Positions 47,928-58,004 of a DNA stretch of 64,000 bases are shown here, piece after piece. Under the pieces are notes generated by a model, which saw only the letters and a list, made by a program, of their open reading frames with translations, had not been told where the DNA came from and did not search any database. The translations under genes and the position numbers were made by a program. The stretch's first letter is position 1; each line of letters starts with the position of its first letter. Location of the stretch: NCBI GenBank assembly GCA_905221605.1, contig CAJNDS010001713.1:448501-512500 (forward strand), given 5' to 3'. This stretch comes from Symbiodinium natans. Lineage: Eukaryota; Sar; Dinophyceae; Suessiales; Symbiodiniaceae.

Positions 47928-50787
47928 ATGAAGCTCGCTGCGTGCGCTTTCGCGGCCCTGGCTGTGGCCTGTGTCGCTCAACCCAAGCCGCCCAAGAAGC
48001 TCTTGGAGGAGGCCCAGGAGGTCCTGGTGGCATGCAGGTTGGCCGACAAGGCGCCAGAGGAGTGCCGCCAGCAATTCGGCAACTTCACGGCCATGCCTCC
48101 ACCGGACAAAGTCACGGAGCGCTTCGAGATGGAGAAGGGCGCACCAAGGGCCATCCTGGGAACCTTGGAGAATTGCACCGAGGACATCGGCAAAGCGGAC
48201 GTCAACGTGACCTTCGAGGACTGCAAGATGCAAGTCAAGGCCATGTTGGAGAAGCTCAAGAACGAGACAGTTCCACTCGAGGAGTTGGACCGACAGATTC
48301 GGAAGATCGCGGGGAAGAAGGCGATGCACATCGTCAGCACATGCTCCAAGGCCGCGTCCACCGACGCCGCCAAGGAGGCATGCCTGTCCAGCACGGAAGC
48401 CCTTGAAGCCCTCGCCAAGCTTTCCGGCCGGGCCGTTGGGTCCGTCCCGGAAGAGGAGCTCCGGCGTCTCTTCCGCAGCGGAGCTGCGGAGGAAATCTCG
48501 GAGGAGCTGCGGCTGTGCATGGGTTCTGCCAACACGGATGCCAAGGAGAAGGAATGCTTCGACTCGGATGACATCCGGGCAACAGTCGGGGAGAGCATGG
48601 GCAAGGGTGCAGATCATGTCAAGGATTCCGACATTCGGGAGTTCCTGGAGGAAGGCGTTAAAGAGGAGATCTGGACTATGCTGGAGGCCTGCCCGGAAGA
48701 TTCTCGGGAGCGCTGCATGGATGCTGCCAAAGACATGCTGGCGGCTGTGTCCGGGCAAGAGTCTTCTTCCATCGCGGGAGACATGGTGAGCAAGCTCCTC
48801 AAAGACGAGATGGCGAGCGAGCTTGGCGAAAGGATGCGCGCCTGCATGGACACGGCTGAAGACGAGACGGCCATGGAGCGCTGCAGGACCACGCTGTCCG
48901 CCGATGTGCTTGGGGTGGCTAGCCAAGGTGAATCACCTTCTCGCACGGACGTTGGGCAGGCCCTGATGGAAGCGGGCCGTGACAAGGCCAAGGAGGTGAG
49001 CAAAGACTGCCAGGGCACACGCGAGGAGTGCATGGAGAAGCTGAGGGACGAGGCGGCAAAGTCCATGGGCCGCCTCAAGGAGGACCTGTCGGACATGGAG
49101 GTGGAGAGGCTGAACCTGGATGGAGCCCGCGATGCGGCAAAGGAGGCTGCCCGCGGCTGTGCTGTCGCCCGCAAGGAGTCCGCCTCAGCCACTTGCACCG
49201 ACCCCACTGAGGTCTTCGCAAGCGCCCGCAGAGTCCCCATCGAGGATGATGTGGACCGGAAACGGATTCGGCAAGAGCTTGTGAAGGAGACGGAGAAGGA
49301 TGCCATGAGGACGTGCATGGATGAATCCGACAAGCAAGGCTTCGACCGCTGCATGGGCGAGATCAAGGATGCCGACGAGGTTGCAGGTGAGCTCTTCCAG
49401 GGCCTCTCCAATGAGCGGAAGCAGAACAAGGAGAAATTGGCCCGAGACGAGGCAGCCATCGAGGTCGTCGGCGAACGCTTCCAGATCTGCATGGAGTCCT
49501 CCACAACTCCAGAAGAGAAGAACGCCTGCAAAGAGGAGATGCGCGACGGTGCCGGCATGGCAGGCTTACAAGAGGATGTGGAGGATGTCGTGAAGAGATG
49601 CTCGGATCGCCAGTTGTTTTTCACTCTTTTTACATTGCCCTTCACCCTAAACTCCCTGAAGGCCCTACAGACCCAAAAGCATCCGCAAGCCCTGAATCCT
49701 TAACCCGAAGCCCCTAAGCCCAAAACCCCAAACCCCAAGCCCTAAACTCCCCACACCGACCTAGAATACCAGCGCAACGTTGTGGCCACTGCAGCCCGCG
49801 CCTGCAACCAGACCGTGAGGAAGACTTGCATCGACCTAGCCAAGGACTGATGTGCTTTGAGATGCATGGACTGACATGTTTGGGTTGGGGGTTCGGGTAA
49901 AAGGGTAAAAGGGTGAAAGGGTAAAAGAGGGTAAAAGGGTTTACGTAGGGTTTTGCAGTGTGGGTTTCCTTTCTACGGCGACGAATCAGCGATGTTGTAA
50001 GTGGGATATAATCACGCCACGAATTCGCCACTGAGAGCGCCGTGAAGAGGAGGAGCTGATGAAGAGTGGCCTCAAGGAGCGAGCCTTCCACGTGGTCCGC
50101 CAGATGGCAGAGATGAAGTCCGCGGCCGAGGTCTGGGCAGCCTGCCAGGAAGACAGCGCCGAAGTGAATGTGACATGCGACTCCCTCGCCCAAGCGGAGC
50201 TGGAAGAGATCAGTGGCTCCACGTCCGTGTGGACTGCCGAGGCGGCAGAGAAGGTGAAGGCACTTGGCGAAGCCATGCTCGAGGGGCGGGAGGTTGTCCT
50301 CAGAAAGCTTCACGCCATCCTCCTTGAGATCCTGACGGATGCCCTGGACTGCTCCGACGCCGTCTTAGACAAGCTGGCCGAGAAAGCGCAGCAGACCTCG
50401 GATAGTTTCATGCCGAATGCAAGCATGGGGCCGCGCAACGTGTCCAACAAAGAGTGCAGGATTGTCTGGGGACTTGCTCGGTACTTCTGCAAGGTCCACA
50501 CCAAGGACCTGAACGAAACCGAGACGGACGACCTTTCCGAGACTCTCAGCACCGACCTTGGAACCACGGATATCAGTGTTCGCCGCCTTGGGCGTCGGTT
50601 GGCAGTCATCACGGAGTCCTATGCGGCCCAGGAGGTGGAGGAGGCGATCAGCACCAGCGGCGGCAGCGATGACGACACCGGCGATGATGGTGATGATGCT
50701 GGAGATCCAACGTCTACATCGCACTGCCTGTTGACAGCTGCCTACTCTGCTTCAACTGCTCTGCTCTTACTTTTCTTTGTAAGCTAG
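47928..50787 (+). CDS. Secreted or surface-anchored cysteine-pair repeat protein
   Basis: The start is firm: the ATG is followed by a signal peptide (MKLAACAFAALAVACVA). The mature protein consists of about twelve loosely conserved ~50-60-residue repeats, each helical and charged with a pair of Cys 9-20 residues apart, for example RACMDTAEDETAMERC and RTCMDESDKQGFDRC. These probably form disulfides. The C-terminus has an Asp/Gly-rich stretch and a hydrophobic tail (LLTAAYSASTALLLLFFVS) suited to a membrane or GPI anchor. Exons are 47928-49608, 49765-49844 and 50050-50787. Introns are GC-AG (49609-49764) and probably GA-AG (49845-50049), both keeping phase and the Cys-pair spacing. Potential N-glycosylation sites (Asn-X-Ser/Thr) occur early. 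I recognise no named family; a role at the cell surface is inference. Confidence 0.75.
49609..49764 (+). other. GC-AG intron with CCC-rich telomere-like words
   Basis: The interior runs CCTTAACCCGAAGCCCCTAAG, then CCCCAAACCCC and CCCTAAACTCC, ending at ACCTAG. Phase 1 is kept, joining TGCTCGGATC to AATACCAG. An AAGA/GATG donor 17 bases earlier is the alternative. Confidence 0.6.
49845..50049 (+). other. Putative GA-AG intron with GGGTAAAA repeats
   Basis: Begins GACTGATG directly after GCCAAG and ends GAAGAG. Phase 0 joins the Cys-pair helix to EELMKSGLKE. It contains about five GGGTAAAA/GGGTGAAA units (49895-49940) and TTTGGGTTGGGGG, opposite in sense to the preceding intron's CCC-rich words. 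Confidence 0.5.
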
Positions 50788-52425
50788 TTGCAGCGTCAAA
50801 ACAGAGACATGGAGAGGCGCCTAAAGCTCTTGATGCTGAGCCCCACGGGCCAGAACTTCGGGACGCTGAAGCTGAGTACTTCGGCCACGGAGTTGAATGT
50901 ATAGTATGCTTACGCGCCATCTCCTAATTTTGCGTCACCACGAAAGGCGGTTCTGGGCTCTTTGACCCGGAACTGCGAGCATGGCAGGGTATTGTTGTAC
51001 AGTGCGGAGTTTTGCCTGTTGATAGGCTCTGGTCACATCTGCTCCGGAGCGGCTACCAGCAGCACAACGTTCCAACGTGGACTCCCAACGGCTTACGGGA
51101 CCAAAGCAGGAAGCGGATGATTTTCAATTGGGGTTTGAGGGCCTGGGGGGCTTCAGGCTTCTCGGCTGGAAGCCGAGTTGGTCATCTTGCGGTCCCAGGC
51201 TCTATGCCAGAAGCATGTGTTCGCCTTTGTCGTCGGACTTTCGCATGCTTGTGTTGAAGTGTGACTGTCGCAGCGTGGCTGGCCCAGCAGCAGTGCGGGG
51301 GCGCAGTATCTGCCAGCATTCTGCCTTGATTCCAATGGTTTGTGCCATGTATGGACCCACTGCCTCGGAGCTTGCTTCACTGCTTGCCTCCATACAGCAG
51401 CAGCAAATCGCGTCCCCACCCCAGAAGCCATCAAGATTTTTCACCAGTCTATTCCCGCCACCAGAGGTCAGCACTGCCCACGCCCGTCTTTGTCCCGCAG
51501 ACCTCGCAGGAGCCACAGCTGTGTGCCGCAACTTGCTCAGAAACAGCAACGTGACAGGATCCACTGTCGGTCTCGCTGAATCAGATCTCGTCTGGTGCCC
51601 GCGACTCAGCTCGACGCAGAAAAGAAAAGGCTTGCAACAGCGTGTGCAGTCAGGCAAATTGCCGATGGCAAGTCGATGAAGTTGCCTATGCTCCTGGTCT
51701 CAGCATTTCACATCTTGCGTGTCACGCCCGACGGTCAGACATGTCAGACCCATGAGAGCCAGGTCGCCACCGGCAAGGACGAAGCAGATTCAGACAAGAC
51801 GGAGGTGGGCATGCTGTCTCACTCCGGGCTGTTGACGCAGTGAAAGGGGCTTCTCACAAAGCCCAACAGCAAAGCATCTGAAGCAAACCAATTTCAAGAT
51901 GTTGTTTGAGGTGTTGTTGCGCATGACGACATTCAAGAGCATGAACATGCAACTGTGATGTTGGCGAGTTAATTATGTGCGTCGGTGTGACAGTGTGTCT
52001 GTGTATCTCTTCTGTGTCCGTGCGTCTTTGTGCCTGTGTCTGTGCTGCGTCCGTGCTGCGTCCGCACGGCATCTGTTCTGCATGGGCGGCGTCTGCGTCT
52101 GCCGTGCTTTTGGTGTCATGCTGTAAAGATTTGTAAGCTTACTAGTTGTTGTTTTTAGTCTGCGAAAGGCACTTGCGATGCGTGCCCGTCAGCGCCAACT
52201 CTTTTGAAACCAACAAAAGTAGGGGAGGACCCTGAACTATCCTAAGACCAATGGGGGTGCAAGACTTCAAGTTTGCGCACTACGGGTGTGAGACAGATGC
52301 ACGAATTTTCACGAAGCGGCTAGCCTGCTATGAGAGAGCAACACAAACCCAAAGGAGACTAATCATAAACAACCCCAAAGTGTCCTAGAAGCTCTGCATC
52401 TTTCGGGGAAATGGGATCGTAGGGG
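50788..52425. other. Spacer without recognisable gene
   Basis: Frames at 51077-51679 (+) and 51202-51657 (-) are open for 150-200 codons but show no domain and overlap each other. A TGTGTCTGTG-rich patch lies at 51985-52060. Nothing assignable. Confidence 0.4.
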
Positions 52426-54400
52426 TTAGGACCGGTGTCTCTTGAGGGGTTTATGGATAATGCGGGACCATCGTTCTTTATCATGAGCTTGCGCATGGAC
52501 GGCGCGGTAAAGCAAAGTGTTGTCAAGACGCACTAGATTACGTGAGCAATGGGAACGGCGTACGTGGTCGAGAGTGGGTATACTAAAAAAGGAGTGCTCC
52601 ATATCTGCATGAGAAGGGGCAGAATCTGAAGCTAGATGTTGGATACGGTCATATGCCTCCGTGAAGCAAGCTTCACTCCAATGGAGTTTTGGGCGACCTG
52701 CTCGGTTGGGGCCATATGTACGGCGATAAGCCATTGAACTTTGAAAGGTAGATACTGACTCACAAGAATTTGGATGTCGAAGGAGATGTCCGAAAAATTT
52801 AGACGATTCTGTGAGTAGACCTGGGAAGGAGGCTGAACATGTTTACACCGAAATGCAAGCTGGTGTAAATATAAATTGGAGCACTTGGCTTCTGTAGGAT
52901 TGATGACCCTATGGTAGAAGGAGGACTTAATTTTAAAGATTCTGCGAAGTTGCTTATAGTGAATGGAGTCCAAATGCGTCAGCTGGGAAGGTGTAAGCTG
53001 TAAGCTTTCGACCGAGTAGAGCAGAATGGCCTGCACGACCGACCGATATACCGTAAGTTTCCATGAAGGTGGAAGACTAGAATGTGTCATAAGGGGTTTT
53101 AGCTTCTTAACTGCAGATATAGCTTGAGAAATACGATAACGTAAGTGTTTCCCTTGGTTGTTTTTATCGTCCAGGTAAGCACCAAGGTACTTAACCTCTT
53201 CTACCAACTTAATGGTAGGACCGGGCGCGGTCAGGCCTGAACATAGGGAGCAAGAGCATAGTTCTACGGGGGCGGGCGAGTAATGGAGGCGACGGTCAGA
53301 ATTCATTCTAAGGTGCTCACACTTATCGAGGTTCAGGAGGAGGCCTCTGCGGCATCCCTCGTACTGAATAAGATGCAACAAACGGTTAAGGGCATCTGCC
53401 GAAGTAGAGAGCAAGACAGTATCATCAGCATACTCTAAATCCCAGAGTGGGCTGGGGAGTTGAAACACACCAGCAATGTGGCCGAAGCGAGTCTCATATT
53501 GGCTTTCGACTTCATCAAACAGATGGGTCAGCACGAAGCTAAATAGATAAGGGGAGAGAGGACATCCTTGACGTAAGCCTTTGGTTTGCACCTGTTCAGA
53601 GGATTTAATGTTGGAATCGCGGACCAGGAAGCGAGGAATGTGCCAGGGCGGCCTGAATAGCAGTGAAGGTGACCGAGTCAAAGGCTTTAGACCAATCGAG
53701 GAACAAGGCATGAAAAGAAGTAGTTTGCCTTTCAAAGATTTCAATAAGTCGACGGATTATGTGGACCGGTTGAGATGTAGAGCGATGTTTACGAAAACCA
53801 AACTGGGTAGGGCGGATTTTGTCATCAAAGAAGAGCTCAAGACGATGTTGAAGCATAGAGGCAAAGATTTTGTAAGATATGTTAGTGAGGGAAATGGGAC
53901 GATAATTAGAGAGGAGACGAGTATCCTTTTTGTGGTCCTTGACCAACATAACAACTTCCGAAAATAACCAGGTAGCAGGTACTTCCCTAGTTTCAAAGCA
54001 TTGGTTATAATGGTCAAGGAGAGAAAGTTTTAGAATATAAGGAGCATGTTTGTATAATTCGCCAGGTATTTCATTAGGGCCCGGCGACTTACCCGGCTTT
54101 AAACGTCGGAGAGCGGCGCCCAAGTCCGCCATGGTGAAAGGGCAATCCATAGAGGGGTCTGTGCATGAAGTATCTGGAAGCGGGAGGGCAGGGTCCTCTG
54201 ACGAGAGCCATATTTTGGTGGAAAGATATTCCGCAAAAGTGGACGCACGCTTATCCTTGGATACTAAGGAATCCTTAAGATTAAAGAGACCCGTGGCACG
54301 GGGCTTACTAGTTGTTGTACAAGGAGTTTCTTGTACCTTCGCACTGGAGGTCCTGGGGCACTGCAAGGAATGTTGTTCTACTCCGTTGAGGGAGCATGTG
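52426..54400 (-). pseudogene. Decayed second reverse transcriptase (non-LTR element remnant)
   Basis: The - strand carries an RT of a different non-LTR lineage in three frames. Frame one (about 54366-53640) has LKPGKSPGPNEIPGELYKH, SNYRPISLTNISYKIFASML, FGFRKHRSTSQ and LDWSKAFDSV (motif A). A frameshift near 53630-53655 leads to frame two (to about 52740) with KGLRQGCPLSPYLFSFVLTH (motif B), LEYADDTVLLS (motif C) and EVKYLGAYLDD. A second shift near 52735-52750 leads to frame three with NRAGRPKLHWSEACF and a stop at 52426. No endonuclease is visible, so the copy is 5'-truncated near 54.4 kb, and no flanking duplication was found. It is inactive as it stands and more diverged from coding condition than the element at 36-41 kb. 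Confidence 0.85.
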
Positions 54401-54514
54401 CATGTGAAATTTCGGCTTGAGGCCGAAAACTGTCCGCTGCGTTTTTGCTGTTTTACAAGATAATATGCAAAACCTACGAAGCACTAAATCAGTACCAAAA
54501 ACCAGAATCAAGAA

Positions 54515-54790
54515 AACTACAAAAAATCTAAAAAACAAAACCCCAAAAATAAAACAAAAAGCAAAACCCCAAAAATATTACAAACCAAAACCCAAAAACC
54601 AAAAAACAAAAAACAAAACCAAAACAACTAATAAAGCCGCACAAACAATTCTCGGGAACTCTTGAAGACAGAACATGGATTTGTATTGAGTCCAGGAGTT
54701 CCCGAAAATTGTATTTCTTGGTGTTATTGGTGTTTTTTTTTGGGGGGGTTTTGGGTTTTATGCTTTTTGTGCTTCTTGGCTTTGTGTTAT
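54515..54790. repeat. Large A/C-rich to T/G-rich fold-back
   Basis: The core is a 17-bp inverted repeat, ACAATTCTCGGGAACTC at 54645-54661 against GAGTTCCCGAAAATTGT at 54696-54712 (16 of 17). Outside it, A/C-rich sequence on the left (AAAACAAAAAGCAAAACCCC) faces T/G-rich sequence on the right (TTTTGGGTTTTATGC then TTTTTGTG), extending the hairpin to over 100 bp per arm with mismatches. It lies just upstream of the RT remnant's 5' end. Confidence 0.75.
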
Positions 54791-54937
54791 TCCCGCACTT
54801 GTGTGCATTTATCGACTTAGCTTGTGTGTGAAATGCATTTCGCCTCTGTCGCCGTATTCTTGGCTGCATGTCAAAGCTGTCCAGGAGCAAATTCATCTTT
54901 TCTGTGTATGAATTTCATAGAAAATGTAAATCTTTCC

Positions 54938-55640
54938 GAGGGTGTGTTTCCCAGGGTGTGGCCTTGCAATTTAAAACCTTAATTGGTTCTTAATTGTTAA
55001 TGAAGCTTACAGAGGATGTCTTGGGGTGTGGCCTCTACATGTAAATTCGATTTAAGTGGAATTACAAAGGACATCCAGATGAGGGTTTCTTGGGGTGTGG
55101 TGTTTAAATACAAACTTCAGCTTACATTTCAGTGTGAATTGGGGCCACAAGAGGATTTCATAGTGTGTGGTCGGCAGGTTAAATTTCCAACAAGATAGAA
55201 AAAAACGAAGAAGGCTTAGAAGAGGATGTCTTGGGACTTGTTCTACTTTGGTTTAATTGCGAACGAAGCTGTGTTTTAATCATACACACGTCTATTGACA
55301 TTTCATGAAGCGGGAGGATTTCATAGCGTGTGGCTTTTCAGTATCGAAGTCTATGTAAATTTGACTACGAATGAGAGCTCAGAAGATGATATCTTAAGGT
55401 GTGGCCTCTTTAAGGTTCTGTCCAAAGTTTACCTACGTTGAAGCCTAGATGAGGATTTCTTGGGGTGTGGGCTTCTCTTATCAGTTTTCAATATCATTAC
55501 GAAGAAAGCCCAGATGAGGATTTCTGAGGCTGTAACTTCTGCGTATAAGTTCTTATGAGATTCAGTCCGAACACGCCCCAGAATGGCGCGGCTTTTTGAA
55601 TACAAGCGATGAGGATCTCTTAGGGTGTGGCTTTGTATTC
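54938..55640. repeat. Ten-copy degenerate ~70-bp tandem repeat
   Basis: The core GAGGATTTCTTGGGGTGTGG recurs at 54938, 55012, 55081, 55151, 55222, 55314, 55382, 55451, 55516 and 55611. Spacings are 74, 69, 70, 71, 92, 68, 69, 65 and 95. Between cores the sequence is AT-rich, with weakly conserved TTACGAA and AAGCCTAGAT before each core. No frame is open through it. The region is noticeably more AT-rich than its surroundings. Confidence 0.8.
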
Positions 55641-55903
55641 CGAATTCCAATTAAGCTTCATTACGAATAGAAATCGTGAAACCTTTACGGGTAAGCTCAA
55701 CCCCAAACACAAAACGCGTTCGAGGCTTGCTGCTGGCGAACCCTCTATTTACCCCAAACCTCAAACCGTAAAATCCCGTGAGCCCTAAACACAAAAATCT
55801 CGAAACCCTGAAATCCTCCAAACTCTGGACACCAAAACCCAATTTTAAGGGCTGCGCCCGTGTGTGCCGGCAGGTTTACCACAGAGGACGGCCAGCTCCC
55901 TGT

Positions 55904-56105
55904 CTCTCTGTCTCTCTGTCTCTGTCTCTTTGTCTGTCTGTCTCTCTGTCTGTCTGTCTCTCTGTCTCTCTCTGTCTCTCTCTGTCTCTCTCTGTCTCTC
56001 TCTGTCTCTCTCTGTCTCTCTCTGTCTCTCTCTGTCTCTCTCTGTCTCTCTCTGTCTCTCTCTGTCTCTCTCTGTCTCTCTCTGTCTCTCTCTGTCTCTC
56101 TGTCT
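55904..56105. repeat. (TCTGTCTCTC)n array
   Basis: A TCTGTCTC region passing into a regular 10-bp unit TCTGTCTCTC repeated about 13 times. It resembles the reverse complement of the GAGACAGA tracts at 4.4 and 5.2 kb. It yields spurious Leu/Ser/Val repeats on + and Arg/Glu/Thr repeats on -. Confidence 0.95.
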
Positions 56106-56509
56106 CGTGGGTTGGTGCGTGCAAAGCGCGCGCAGAGGGGGGTACTAGGATTAGGATGACGCACAGAGGTGCCAGCGACGATTCAACACATGTACAGGTA
56201 CAAGCATTTGCTTCCACTTTCACAAGCCAAAAGTATTCTGAGCCAACTTCAAATGTGCCGCACACCACTTGGAGGCCCCGGCTTGTAACGTGCCTTCGCT
56301 GGTGCGTCTAGCTGGGAAAGGGAATCTCGAAGCGGCTGGCGCCTGAGTGCAGGATTGCGGGAGGGTTTTGGGCGTGGGGTTAGTTCTGGCAACGTGGCGC
56401 GGTTCAAGGTGCGAGAGCTGCTTGATGGTGGTGAGGACGGGCTCCGAGCCTTTCCTCTCGCTTCCTTTTGCGATCCTCGGAGACTGAATGGTGGTAGAGC
56501 GAATGGAAA

Positions 56510-58000
56510 ACCCAACGGAAGGACCCAGACATCATGGATGACCTGGGCTTGACAGCTCTGCATGGAGCTGCGAAGAAGGGCCACTCCAAGGCGTGTCTGA
56601 ACGCGGGTTAAAGGGGTATGGGGTAGTGACATTAGCGGCTGTCAATGTAGGATGTGGTATGTGCAGTGGTATGGGGCCTTTTTGGTGGAGTGTGCTGCAG
56701 CTGGGATGTTGGCCTTGCTGCAGATCGTCGCGCTGCTGATTGCACGCGGGGCTCGAGTTAGCCCGTGCGCAGCGAAGTGGAAAGGCCGTGCTCTTGATGT
56801 GATACACTGCACGGGAGGGGGACATAGAAACACTGTACTTTTCGAGTCCGGCTCCATATTACTCGTAGTTCACATCAACATAAGGAGACGACAGCAGCAG
56901 CGTCAACACCAAGGCAGCAACAACAGCCACAACAGCCATCACCGCATGCAGAAACTGTTGGCAGCTGGCAACAGACGAGTCATGGCACAGAAGCACGCAT
57001 GCTACAGCATGTTACTGTTATCCTAAGCATTCCTAAGCCTTAAGAAGACTTGAGAGACAGCCAGGAGAGACACCTCTGCACTACGCGTGCAAGTCGGCTT
57101 CTCAAGTGCATTGTGTTCGGTGTACTTGGGATCGGCATTTAGATGGCAAGGACGGTGGATGGTAGATGCTGGATGATGGATGCTGAGGTATGGGCACGCG
57201 AAGATTTCACAGATGCTCCTAGCGCTCTTGGGCTGCAGCATCACTCAGGGTGCTATAAAAACCATTGTTTAAATCCTCACCCAAGGAATGGAGCTGACCC
57301 TGCAGTGCTGACACAGGAGACGTTGCTGCACCAGCCACGGCGAGAGCAATGCACGAGAACCCCTAAACCGAAAGCCCCAGGTTTTTGCTGCACTACTACT
57401 TGTACGTCTCAGCATGTACAAAATCAGTAGGAGGTAGAAGGCCATCTCCGTCTTTCTCGGCTGCAACAGACAGACATACATGTGATGCACTGTGTGTATT
57501 CACTGTGGTTGCGGGAGGACTATGAGCAGTGGTGAGTCTTCCACAGAAATTGATAGATATGGATAGATCAACAGAGCGACTTTTTGGAACCGTGCGAGTT
57601 GTTGCGTTAGCATTCTTGCGGGTCTTCTCGTCAAGAACTGCGCCCCTGTATCGCCATTGCTCTGTCAAATGGCAGACCACATGCTCTGGGGCTTGTTTCC
57701 ACCTCAGCTTTGTTACACGCCCTGGGCCCTGTTCCAAAGACGAAACAGCTAATGTGTTACACACTGTTCCACACCCTCCGGAAATAAAACGCAGATCTTC
57801 TCACTGTTTCATCTCCAGGGCTGTAGGATGCCTGGTTTCTAAGCTCAAACTGAAGACAGCCACGGAAGACGAGTGAAGGAGCACAGTCTTGGTAAGATCA
57901 CGGGCCCGAAGAGACCCGCACAGGAGGGCCGATCTGCCCTGGACCTGGCGAAGGCCCGAAATCCGGCTAAAGCCGCCATCTGCAGGGGCAAAGAACGCAA
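56510..58000 (+). CDS. Ankyrin-repeat protein (multi-exon)
   Basis: Exon from about 56515 to 56590 codes DDLGLTALHGAAKKGHSK, a classic ankyrin repeat start (G-x-TALH-x-AA-x-x-GH). A 133-bp GC-AG intron (56591-56723) leads in phase 0 to IVALLIARGARVSP, completing the 33-residue repeat. The exon continues KGRALDVIHC. A further exon near 57924-57990, after a CACAG acceptor, codes EGRSALDLAKARNPAKAAIC, another repeat or the C-terminal cap. Intermediate exons are not resolved, and the start and end are unknown. Ankyrin repeats mediate protein binding; the partner cannot be inferred. The 56355-56552 frame upstream may include an earlier exon. Confidence 0.7.
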
Positions 58001-58004
58001 GGTT

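Noticed and set aside
47877-48926. 349-residue - strand frame (and 48614-49645 on -)
   Set aside because: Antisense shadow of the Cys-repeat protein, whose + strand has a signal peptide, repeats and consistent exon joins.
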